NCBI RefSeq assembly: GCF_025359345.1
Contig: NZ_JANYGQ010000014.1
Coordinates: 20,565 to 84,564, forward strand
Direction: 5' to 3'
Length of the DNA stretch: 64,000 bases
Source of the DNA: Mucilaginibacter sp.
Lineage (GTDB): Bacteria; Bacteroidota; Bacteroidia; Sphingobacteriales; Sphingobacteriaceae
The translations under genes and the position numbers were made by a program. The notes beneath the pieces are model-generated. The model saw only the letters and a program-made list of their open reading frames with translations, did no database searches and had not been told where the DNA came from. Position 1 is the first letter of the stretch. Each line of letters starts with the position of its first letter. Below, one piece after another: positions 34,801 to 42,304 of the stretch.

Positions 34801-35428
34801 CGGCAGCCAGCGCGAAATTACTTGCTGAAAGCCCCGCAATGCCGGCGGCAAAAGTAACCGTATAGTTTACGCCCGATGCGTTGGTTGGCGATGTATTTGC
34901 CCTGGCTATCGAGCTGATGCTTGTGGGAACAGTCAGGTCATATGTCCAATCCTCTATAAAGAAAGAGATGTTTGTTCCGGTAATCCTAACCTCATCTACG
35001 TTGTTAAAACCAGATTGACCGGAAAAATCGAAACTAATTTCATTGCCTTTTATTGCGATGGGTATTCCACCGGTTACCGCCGACCCGCCACGAAACCCGG
35101 TAACGATGGCATTTACGTCGCCGGATAAGCCGCCATCCCGGTCCAGGCCTAAACTAATCAGCTGAAAGGCGTTTCCACTCGCGGCTTTTATCGAAAAAAA
35201 CGACCCTGGATTACCGGAACTCAGCGAGAGTGCGTTCGGGCCGGGGAGTTGTTCCAGATCGCCATCAGTGTCATATATAAACGGACCGTAAGTGTGCGGC
35301 TTACTGACAACCTGATCGGTACTCCAGTAGCTGTCGAATGTTTCGGTTACATTTTGCGCTTTTAGCGTCGAAAAGGCGCCGGCGGCAAAAATGAAAATAA
35401 GGGTGAGTTTTGTAAAAAGGTTTTTCAT
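31862..35428 (-). CDS. Giant T9SS-sorted surface protein B (paralogue of A)
   Basis: 1188 residues from the Met at 35428 (MKNLFTKLTLIFIFAAGAF); a longer frame adds 22 unlikely residues before this signal peptide. The N-terminal part contains a lectin-like region (DTDGDLEQLPGPNALSLSSG) and Ig-like repeats, including the shared SPTNASGVNYTVTF. The C-terminal 420 or so residues repeat the cadherin-like units and the same type B sorting domain as protein A, nearly identical down to VSPNGDGKGDAL and TGFIVLKY. It is therefore a recent partial duplicate of A with a different N-terminus. An adhesive or matrix role is likely. Confidence 0.85.
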   Translation of the reverse strand: MKNLFTKLTLIFIFAAGAFSTLKAQNVTETFDSYWSTDQVVSKPHTYGPFIYDTDGDLEQLPGPNALSLSSGNPGSFFSIKAASGNAFQLISLGLDRDGGLSGDVNAIVTGFRGGSAVTGGIPIAIKGNEISFDFSGQSGFNNVDEVRITGTNISFFIEDWTYDLTVPTSISSIARANTSPTNASGVNYTVTFAAGIAGLSASNFALAAGSIGDASITSVSGSGNTWTVAVSTGTGGGTIGLNFTDATGSSGVSNSLPFVGEVYTIDKTAPTATSLYYHSNHPGNTDVAVTGDVVTLDFGTSEAVQTPSVVIGGHAVTPSFVSGTTWTASYTMTSGDAEGRIHFTAQYSDLAGNASVVYNDLSAGDDIEFDNTPPAVTSTPVMAAASDSGTPGDNITNVTTPTFTGTAEPESTVTLYDTDGTTSLGSATATGGNWSITSSALSQGNHTITAKATDAAGNTSGASGGLAVTINTTLPHVILSPVPNVEETSTSFTVSYSDVSGAPNLYSVVVAATNQMPGFSPISNFSLNSPNPVTIPIPATVAGTYDFIFSVRNQAAGNSSADIPFSVTVNAPPLPATVTLTGTLNAFNSCAGSPSTEQSFKVSGTNLTADIVIDAPSGYEISKTTGNGFASQLTFTETAGVVSQQDVFVRIAGSATGTPAGDITVKSTGVTDQAEAVSGTVNDLPTITAGAVTPVTTTATTFALPYSGVSAGNYIYFITTGTRVMTGFSTVNGFTLVPNISVNLPSGLKAGTYDFNLTIQNTATGCISAVSPFTVTVLSKDALLTTLTYSPTLAKTQVAGPDYRDYTATVANKVTTITVTPTTQDATATVTVNGTIVASGSASNPITLNVGLNTINTIVTAQSGATKTYSITIRRQSSALLTRLNYSPPMVQTLVAGPDYQDYTATVANSYSYIIVRPTAQDAAASISVNGTTVVSGTSSTQIPLNVGPNTITTIVTAADGLTSKTYRLVVTRLPSSLLTSLKYYPALVQTPVTGPDYKDYTATVSNSFTIVKVTPTTEGAGATVKVNGATVAPGADSDPIALNVGANTITTVVTASDGSSSSTYVLTITRQPAPPVAVVMQYQQQEPPIANSAIVVHQNVSPNGDGKGDALKIDGIAAYPNNTLQIMNRNGELVYQVKGYDNVNKAFDGQSNINGKLQQAGTYFYSLEYKDGNETKHKTGFIVLKY

Positions 35429-35677
35429 GCAGAATTTTTTTGATGTGAAAAAAATTGTCGGTATAAATATTGTCTGCCATCTAAAATCAGGCATCTTGTT
35501 TTTATAAACTATAAAATACGCCTGATATCGGGGTGTATTTTTTATTCGCGCTTACCACTATATTCTTTTTGCACAGGCCATTGCTATTCGGGGTAAATAG
35601 CACCCGTAATACACTCATTAAAAGGCGAATAAATTTATTCAATTTTTTTAATAATTACAATAACACGATAATATTTC

Positions 35678-35825
35678 CGGCATGGCTGAATGCCAGCCAC
35701 CATGCCCTTGCGTTAGTGATAGCAGTGGATACCGGCCGCTTCGAGTGCCTCAGCGCAGGCCGCGCCTAAGGCCTGCAGGCGTATGAAAGGATAGCACGGC
35801 CCGGCTTATATCAGCCGGGAACGCC
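35678..35825. repeat. Structured GC-rich intergenic element
   Basis: Several nested hairpins: GGCATGG...CCATGCC at the left, GGCCTGC...GCAGGC in the middle, and CCCGGCT-TATATC-AGCCGGG (35800-35819) at the right. The phrases GTTAGTGATAGCAGTGGATA and GAAAGGATAGCACGGC look like a dispersed Bacteroidota intergenic repeat. This is recalled, not searched. Confidence 0.4.
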
Positions 35826-35892
35826 ATGATAATCAGTTGGCAGTTGGTAGCCGGGCGTTCAGAACCCTTGCATCGCCAATCTTACTTCATTT

Positions 35893-35924
35893 TCAAATCA
35901 TCAAATCAACACATCTTCAAATCA
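35893..35924. repeat. Octamer array, TCAAATCA
   Basis: Units TCAAATCA, TCAAATCA, ACACATCT and TCAAATCA in 8-nt register, about 100 nt upstream of the receptor gene start. Confidence 0.65.
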
Positions 35925-36025
35925 TCCCCCCCTGTCACCAAAAATTTACCAAAATCTCCGTCATCCCAACAACAAAGTTACATGGGTTGCTGGGTGGTAA
36001 AAAGTAAAAATCACACTTTTGCGGC

Positions 36026-38578
36026 ATGAACCCCAATTTGATAAAGACAGTCTTTTTTTCGCTTTTTATATTTTCATTTATAGCTGTTAAAGCGCAGCAA
36101 ACCGGCGGCACCGTTAGCGGTAAACTGGTTGATGCCACTAATAGCCAGCCATTGGAGCTTGCTACTGTATCATTGGTGAGCAAGGTGGATAACCATACTG
36201 TTAAAAGCATGCAAACCGACCTGCAGGGCAATTTCAGCCTTACGGGCATCAACGACGGCCAATACCTGCTACGGGCCACGTATGTAAGCTACCTGAGCTA
36301 TTTAAACAGCAACATTAATATATCAGCTGCCAATCGCCAGGTTGATCTTGGTAACATAAAGCTAAGCCCGGCTAAAGGTGTGCTGAAAGAGGTGACCATT
36401 ACCGCCCAAAAAAGCCAGATACAGCTGGGTATCGACAAAAAATCGTTCAATGTGGAACAAAGCATTGTGAGCCAGGGCGGCTCGGCTACGGATCTGCTGG
36501 CGAATGTGCCATCGGTACAGGTGGATGTGGATGGCAATTTGAGCCTGCGCGGGTCGACCAGTGTGAAGGTGCTGATCAATGGGAAGTCGTCGGCGCTGAC
36601 GGGCGGGAATATTGCGGATATTTTGCAGTCGATACCGGCGAGTGCGATAGAGACCATTGAGGTGATTACCAACCCGTCGTCGAAATACGATGCGGAGGGG
36701 CAGTCGGGGATCATCAATATTGTGCTGAAAAAGAATGCGCAGAAGGGCTTTACCGGGTCGGTTTCGGCAACGGTGGGTACGCAAAACACTGTAAATACTA
36801 ACGCCGCCATTGCTTACCAAAACAGCAAGGTGAACATATATGCCAACTACAGCTTCCGCAAGGGCACGCGCATTGGCGATGGCTTCTCCAACAAGCTGAC
36901 CAACGTGGGGGATACCCTGCTGCAAAGCCAGAATCAAATTCAAAACCAATCGTTTACGTTTACGGGGCATAACATCCGCAGCGGCATTGATATCAACCTT
37001 GATGATAAAACCACGTTGGGCTTTTCGGATAACATCAACATCCGCGACCGCGACCGCACGCAAACCGGCGGTACGCTGATCAGCCAGAACAATAGCCTGT
37101 TGCAGCGCATCAACCAAAATAATTTTTCGCACGGAACTGGTACCGATATTGATTTTAACATCGACTTTAACCACAAATACAAAAAGAAGGGCGAAGAGCT
37201 TACCGCCAACGTAAACTACAGCACCGATAAGAACAACAATTTTGATAACCTGCTGACCGAGTACAACGATTATACTTTGCCGCAGCCCTACAGCAAATCG
37301 CAGCAAAACAATACTACGGTTGGTCGCGGCCATAACTGGAACTTCCAGACCGATTTTACGCTGCCCCTCACCAACGGCAAGCTGGAAGCCGGCCTGCGCA
37401 GCCAAATAAATAACAGCGACAATAACTACATTGTCGATACCCTTAACAACACCAGCGGCAGCTTTGATTACAACCCGTTTTTGAGCAACCGCTTTATTTA
37501 TAAAGAAAACATAAACGCCGCCTACACCAATTACCAGCACCAGTTTGGCAATTTCGGTCTGCAGGTGGGTTTGCGGTTGGAGGATTCGCATATCCGCACC
37601 TCGCTTACCGACAGCGTGACCGAGCAGCACAAGCAGGACTACCTGCGCCTGTATCCCAGCGTGTTTTTAAGCCAGAAGCTGAGCGAAAACCAAACCCTGC
37701 AACTGAGTTACACCCGCCGCGTACAACGCCCACGCGACCGCCAGCTATCGCCGTTTGTTGACCAGAGCGACCGCCTGAACTACCAGCAAGGTAACCCGGA
37801 CCTGCGGCCGGAAGACACCCACGCGTTTGAACTGAGCTATATTAACTACTTTACCGGCGTTACGCTAACCTCGTCGCTTTACTACAGGCTTACCAACGGG
37901 GTTATACAGCGCATTACCACGCCGCTGAGCCCGACAAATATCGATACCTCGCTCACTACGTTCCAGAACATAAAGAGCGCCTCGAACGCCGGTTACGAGC
38001 TGATTGCCAAGGTGAGCCCAAGCCCGATACTGGACCTTACCGCCAACGTGAACGTTTACTACCGCCATATTGACGGCGACGCGGCCTTTAACTTAGCCAC
38101 CACCAGCGGCTACGCCTGGAACGCCAACCTTACCGGCAACCTGAAACCCTTTAAAAAACTGGGCATACAACTGCGCGGCGACTACCAGGCCCCGCAGGTA
38201 ATACCCCAGGGCAAAATGCGCGCCATGTACGGGCTGGACGGCGGCGTTAAATACGATATTACCAAAACCCTTAGCCTGGGCGGCAACGTGCGCGACATAT
38301 TTAACAGCCGCAAATTCCGCTCGGATATAAATTACAATACGCCTTACTTTACCAGCAGCACCGTGAGCGAACGCCGCTTTGGCACCCGCACCGGCATGGT
38401 GACCCTAAGCTGGCGCTTTGGCAACAACGGCATACCGCAAAAACGTAAAGACAAAAAGGACAACAACCAACAACAGGACCAGGATAATACGCCGGATGAA
38501 AACGGCGGCGGTGGTGCTGCGCCGGGTGCCGGTGGTGGCGCTGCGCCTGCGGGTGGGGTTGTGAAGGGGAAAGGTTGA
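36026..38578 (+). CDS. TonB-dependent receptor, outer membrane beta-barrel family
   Basis: 850 residues with signal peptide LIKTVFFSLFIFSFIAVKA. Residues about 28-110 form a carboxypeptidase regulatory-like domain (GTVSGKLVDATNSQPLELAT), then a plug-like domain (about 125-235, with RGSTSVKVLINGKS and IETIEVITNPSSKYDAEG). The rest is an OMP_b-brl_3 type 22-strand barrel with RRVQRPRDRQLSPFVDQSD. It ends in a barrel strand (RFGNNG) and a 50-residue charged and Gly/Ala-rich tail. The substrate is unknown; this subgroup is often linked to metal, sugar or peptide uptake or export. There is no SusD partner, so it is not a polysaccharide utilisation pair. A good terminator follows. Confidence 0.87.
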   Translation: MNPNLIKTVFFSLFIFSFIAVKAQQTGGTVSGKLVDATNSQPLELATVSLVSKVDNHTVKSMQTDLQGNFSLTGINDGQYLLRATYVSYLSYLNSNINISAANRQVDLGNIKLSPAKGVLKEVTITAQKSQIQLGIDKKSFNVEQSIVSQGGSATDLLANVPSVQVDVDGNLSLRGSTSVKVLINGKSSALTGGNIADILQSIPASAIETIEVITNPSSKYDAEGQSGIINIVLKKNAQKGFTGSVSATVGTQNTVNTNAAIAYQNSKVNIYANYSFRKGTRIGDGFSNKLTNVGDTLLQSQNQIQNQSFTFTGHNIRSGIDINLDDKTTLGFSDNINIRDRDRTQTGGTLISQNNSLLQRINQNNFSHGTGTDIDFNIDFNHKYKKKGEELTANVNYSTDKNNNFDNLLTEYNDYTLPQPYSKSQQNNTTVGRGHNWNFQTDFTLPLTNGKLEAGLRSQINNSDNNYIVDTLNNTSGSFDYNPFLSNRFIYKENINAAYTNYQHQFGNFGLQVGLRLEDSHIRTSLTDSVTEQHKQDYLRLYPSVFLSQKLSENQTLQLSYTRRVQRPRDRQLSPFVDQSDRLNYQQGNPDLRPEDTHAFELSYINYFTGVTLTSSLYYRLTNGVIQRITTPLSPTNIDTSLTTFQNIKSASNAGYELIAKVSPSPILDLTANVNVYYRHIDGDAAFNLATTSGYAWNANLTGNLKPFKKLGIQLRGDYQAPQVIPQGKMRAMYGLDGGVKYDITKTLSLGGNVRDIFNSRKFRSDINYNTPYFTSSTVSERRFGTRTGMVTLSWRFGNNGIPQKRKDKKDNNQQQDQDNTPDENGGGGAAPGAGGGAAPAGGVVKGKG

Positions 38579-39043
38579 TTTTTTAGGAATTTTAGATATT
38601 TTGGAGGAAAGACTCGCCGGTGATGGCGGGTCTTTTTTTGTGCGTTGAAACGTTCCTGTGCACAGTGAAACACAAGGAACAGGGTGGAACAGTAAGTAGT
38701 GAATAATTTTTGGCGAAAAGTGTGTTCCCGGGTTGTTATGGCTGTTTTTTGCTTGAAAACCATTGCGAAAAATGCGAAAAGTGCTGACAAAATGGTGTCA
38801 GCGTTTATATCGTTTTTTATGTTATGGTGATTAACAGGGAGGTTACTCGTTACTTTGTTACCTGGCAGCGGGCTACTAGCCTGGAGCCTATGCAGCAGGG
38901 AAAAAGGAAAAACGCTTGGGGTAGCGGTGAGGCGGCAGTGAGGGAAAAATCGACTTGCTCCGTTTACAAGGTGTTTAGTAAAAAACGTTTAAAAATTTTG
39001 AAATATATAAGTTGTTTTTTAGATTTATAAAAACCTTATTCAC
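38579..39043. other. Intergenic gap after the TonB receptor
   Basis: 465 nt. Apart from the terminator at 38610-38639 it has no recognised feature. A 68-codon frame at 38824 was judged unlikely to be real (odd composition, no neighbour support). The last part is the AT-rich promoter region of the next gene. Confidence 0.4.
38610..38639 (+). terminator. Rho-independent terminator
   Basis: AGACTCGCC pairs with GGCGGGTCT (one G-T pair) around a 6-nt loop, followed by a run of seven T. It lies 32 nt after the TonB-receptor stop codon. Confidence 0.85.
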
Positions 39044-39880
39044 ATGGATTCACAAGACATTATTTTCAACTGTGTAGGTATCGGCCTTATTGCTACTGGA
39101 ATCATTTTTATCCTAATCCGTGCTGGTCGAAATAGCTCTACTACGATAGATATACACGGAAAAAAAATCGTAACCAAAGAGATTGGATTTTTGCTTATTG
39201 TATCAGGCCTTATTTTTCTTTATTTCGGATTGCACCAACATAAAGGAAAGTTTATATTAAGTGGAACGGTAACTGATAAAGCTGGTAAGGGGATTGAAAA
39301 CACAATGGTTAGATTCGTTTCAGATGACGAACAGGACTCTACAAAGTCAATTGTAACAACTTCAGATGGCGATGGAAAATTTACGCTTTACACAAGCAAA
39401 GAAGACATTTCCGGTAGATTATTTTTTTCTTATAAATCTTTTCGAAAATCTAAAATCGCTTCATTCTCTCAAAGTATAAACAACAACGGTGATATTTCCT
39501 TAGATACGCTTACTATCCGTCACGAGAAAAAAAAATCGTTAAAAATTCTTTCTAATGTTTCCGAACCTATTGCTAAAGATATAGAAAAAGAGCTTAGGCA
39601 AAAGCTCAAAAATGATTCTGTTGGAACATTAGTGATAAGGTTTTTTTATCAAAAAGACAATCTGGTTGACCATCACGACGGCAATGAAGAATATCTTTCC
39701 AGAGGTCAGGTATTTGGAAAATTCAACAACGAAACATTTCTGGTATCAAATCAGCAATTAGATCAAGTGTCGTTAATGGACAAAAACAGTGTTGAAATAA
39801 ATCTCCAAAATCAGGTCGAGTTGATCGTTAGCAAAAACATTAAAAATATATGCGACAAGATAATTAAACAACTAAAGTGA
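39044..39880 (+). CDS. Membrane protein with carboxypeptidase regulatory-like domain
   Basis: 278 residues. Two N-terminal membrane helices (about 8-25 and 47-63, with GVGLIATGIIFILIRAG-like and IGFLLIVSGLIFLYFGL) are followed by a beta-sandwich (FILSGTVTDKAGKGIENTMV, TTSDGDGKFTLYTS) of the CarboxypepD_reg type. A C-terminal alpha/beta region of about 120 residues has no recognised family. It opens the AT-rich island. Function unknown; the sandwich is expected to face the periplasm or cell surface. Confidence 0.6.
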   Translation: MDSQDIIFNCVGIGLIATGIIFILIRAGRNSSTTIDIHGKKIVTKEIGFLLIVSGLIFLYFGLHQHKGKFILSGTVTDKAGKGIENTMVRFVSDDEQDSTKSIVTTSDGDGKFTLYTSKEDISGRLFFSYKSFRKSKIASFSQSINNNGDISLDTLTIRHEKKKSLKILSNVSEPIAKDIEKELRQKLKNDSVGTLVIRFFYQKDNLVDHHDGNEEYLSRGQVFGKFNNETFLVSNQQLDQVSLMDKNSVEINLQNQVELIVSKNIKNICDKIIKQLK

Positions 39881-39978
39881 AAATATTACATTCAATCATT
39901 TCCCGTTTTTTTTTACCAATTTATCTATAGCACAACATAATACCACCACTATTTAACAATAAACTGGTTCTTGAGACC

Positions 39979-41946
39979 TTAATTGATTTTTTGTTTTTTC
40001 CTTAAATTAACTATACATTTCAATCCTGCTTCAATGCAATTTGACGTAAAATCATCCGTTTTTGGATAAAAAGAAAAAGAGAAGGCTACTGAGACTGGCT
40101 CATAGTGATACGAGGTACTGGACGGTGCTTGTAGTGAAAATCCTAAACCCACCCTGGAATGATAGCCATAATATACCACCTGCTTATTTTGAGTAAAACT
40201 AAACGATTCTCTATGAAGATAAGATATCGTGAAAAGCCCCTTTGCTTTGTTCTTATAATTTAACAGAAATAACTTCCCTGTTATTTTATAGTAATATGGG
40301 TAGCTTGAATGTGAGTTGGTGTAAACGGTATCAGACGTGGTCGGGTTTAATCCCCCAAAGAGCCCTTCTATCGACAGAACAGGTATAATGTTATAATCAA
40401 AACCGGCTCCAATTGAAATTAAGTATTTGTTGTGCCCATAAATTTTACCCAGTATTAAAGATAACGACTCGTCAAAAACAAAATTCAGTCTTGAAACCTT
40501 ATGAAATTGAATTTGAAAATCTTCACTATTTTGATTGTTACGATTAATGGCCGTTATTTTAAAAGATTTTGTAGTTGGTATTTTAATATTTTGAGTTGAT
40601 CGGGTATTTGAATAAAGAGTATATGAGTGGATAAAGTATGGGGGGATCAATTTTTTTTCAGGCCGAAATGGTTTGGTACTGTCGATTTTAAACTTAAATA
40701 AGTTACGTTCGTCAGTAAGTTGCCACGGAGTTTCTGTGGCCTGTAAAGTGGGGATAATTCTTTCTTTGTAGTTACTTATTGAATCCTCATCAATTTTACT
40801 GAATTTAATTGTTGAAAATGCAAGCGGTTCTTTTTCCGGCGTATTAGTAATAACCCTAACCTCCGGAATTAACGTTGAGAAATTCGGACTTAATTCTACA
40901 TTCTTTGAGCGCGTATTGGTTTTCGCCGTTATATTTATTAGTCCCATAAAATCATTTAATTTAAAAAATCGATGGTATGAATATAAATGATAAATATTAT
41001 TTTCATAATCGGTATTCGCGTTATCATAAGGATATTGAATGGAGATAATAGGTTTGTCTCTAACTATTAAGGTAAACATTCTTAAATTGTTGTTCACTCC
41101 ATCACTTACTGTTAATAGTACATTCATTTCGTAACTCCCATCCCAATCAAGGTCCAAATTTTTTCCAGATTTATTATATTCAAATAATGACCCAGTTTGA
41201 GAAAGCCTCCATTTATAGGTTAATTGATCAGGCGAAGAATCATTATCTTGAGCATCTGCGGTTAAAGTATTATGGCCGCGTCCAGCAAAAATTGTGTCCT
41301 TTATTACTTGTCCCTGGAATAATAACAAAGGAATGGGAGGTTCATTGGCCTCAGTAATAATTTGCCTCAAGACATTCTTGATTTTATCCTTGTAGTTAGT
41401 GGATAAAGGGTCAACAAATACCGATATAGTTCTGTAATTTTGCTGTTCTAAGTAGGGGATTTGATTACGGGTGGCTTTACCCACTTTAAATAAGACGAAT
41501 TGATATTCTATTAAATTATTAAGAATATTTATATTAATTTTCAGGAACCAATCTTTATCTCTTAGGTTTTTCACAACCAATTTATTTTCTTCGATAGAAT
41601 TTTTATTAGACTTAAATAATACATTGTTTTTATTAAAAATATTAATCGCAGCAGTTAGTGTTCCATTAGCCTGCTGTGCAGAAAGAAAAAGATTTAGACT
41701 TTGGACTTCGCTAAATAAGTTCCCCTTGTTCGGGTCAGTTTTATCTTTCAACTTCTTTAACTCCGTTTCGATTAATGGGACTAAGAACTGATTTTTTTCT
41801 CCAGAATTATTTTCTACATAATATAAGAGTTTTGAGCCCTGATAAATGGTAAAAGAACTGGTGTCCTTCTTCAAAGTGCCAGTATTAAAAGCAAGACAGA
41901 CTAAAACCTGCAACATGGCGGTGCTAAATAATAACAGCTTTTTCAT
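39979..41946 (-). CDS. Exported hypothetical protein, probable outer-membrane barrel C-terminus
   Basis: 655 residues with a signal peptide (MKKLLLFSTAMLQVLVCLA). The middle has a PKD/REJ-like Ig segment (AGRGHNTLTADAQDNDSSPD, TYKWRLSQTGS). The last 150 residues show alternating aromatic strands (YYYKITGKLFLLNYKN, GLFTISYLHRESFSF, SRVGLGFSLQAP, VAFSFSFYP) like a small outer-membrane barrel. I cannot name the family. It is convergent with the preceding gene and AT-rich, as the whole island is. Confidence 0.55.
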   Translation of the reverse strand: MKKLLLFSTAMLQVLVCLAFNTGTLKKDTSSFTIYQGSKLLYYVENNSGEKNQFLVPLIETELKKLKDKTDPNKGNLFSEVQSLNLFLSAQQANGTLTAAINIFNKNNVLFKSNKNSIEENKLVVKNLRDKDWFLKININILNNLIEYQFVLFKVGKATRNQIPYLEQQNYRTISVFVDPLSTNYKDKIKNVLRQIITEANEPPIPLLLFQGQVIKDTIFAGRGHNTLTADAQDNDSSPDQLTYKWRLSQTGSLFEYNKSGKNLDLDWDGSYEMNVLLTVSDGVNNNLRMFTLIVRDKPIISIQYPYDNANTDYENNIYHLYSYHRFFKLNDFMGLINITAKTNTRSKNVELSPNFSTLIPEVRVITNTPEKEPLAFSTIKFSKIDEDSISNYKERIIPTLQATETPWQLTDERNLFKFKIDSTKPFRPEKKLIPPYFIHSYTLYSNTRSTQNIKIPTTKSFKITAINRNNQNSEDFQIQFHKVSRLNFVFDESLSLILGKIYGHNKYLISIGAGFDYNIIPVLSIEGLFGGLNPTTSDTVYTNSHSSYPYYYKITGKLFLLNYKNKAKGLFTISYLHRESFSFTQNKQVVYYGYHSRVGLGFSLQAPSSTSYHYEPVSVAFSFSFYPKTDDFTSNCIEAGLKCIVNLRKKQKIN

Positions 41947-42304
41947 TTTACATAAGGGTTAGGGCTATCGTATATAAGATTGAATGGGTTTAGGCAATAA
42001 TGGACAGTTCTCCTAGGGTAAATCGGCTGCATCTTAGCGAAGCTAATTTACAAACGACCAGTTAGTCCCGTGAAAACAGTCTATTTTAATTTATCAAATC
42101 AATTATACTTTAGCCTTGTGATAATTAGGTTAATAAAGTTTGGCTATTTAAAACTAAATAATAAATATTAAAATGCAAAATATATTTAATTGTTTATTAT
42201 TAATATCAAAGAAATTATAAAATATTTTTCGCCCATCCTACCGCGAGAATGACATGCGACCCAAGAGCGCTGAATTCCCAACTGTCGCCCCTGCAAGAAA
42301 ACAC
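41947..42304. other. Intergenic gap in the AT-rich island
   Basis: 358 nt between two minus-strand genes. It contains the upstream region of the preceding gene and a GC-richer end near 42238 (CTACCGCGAGAATGAC), which weakly resembles other intergenic repeats. Nothing else recognised. Confidence 0.35.

Larger units (their letters stand above)
35429..36025. other. Intergenic gap with structured repeat and receptor promoter
   Basis: 597 nt. The first part is AT-rich. The middle holds a GC-rich structured element (35678-35825), then an octamer array (35893-35924). Near the receptor start CACTTTTG (36013-36020) is a one-mismatch match to a -7 box. No gene was recognised. Confidence 0.45.

Noticed and set aside
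36362..37630. A 422-codon open frame on the minus strand inside the TonB receptor gene
   Set aside because: It is the antisense shadow of a well-supported coding sequence, with a hydrophobic, valine/isoleucine-rich composition and no recognisable domain.
38824..39030. A 68-codon plus-strand frame after the TonB receptor terminator
   Set aside because: The composition is irregular, no family is recognised and it lies in an otherwise featureless gap.
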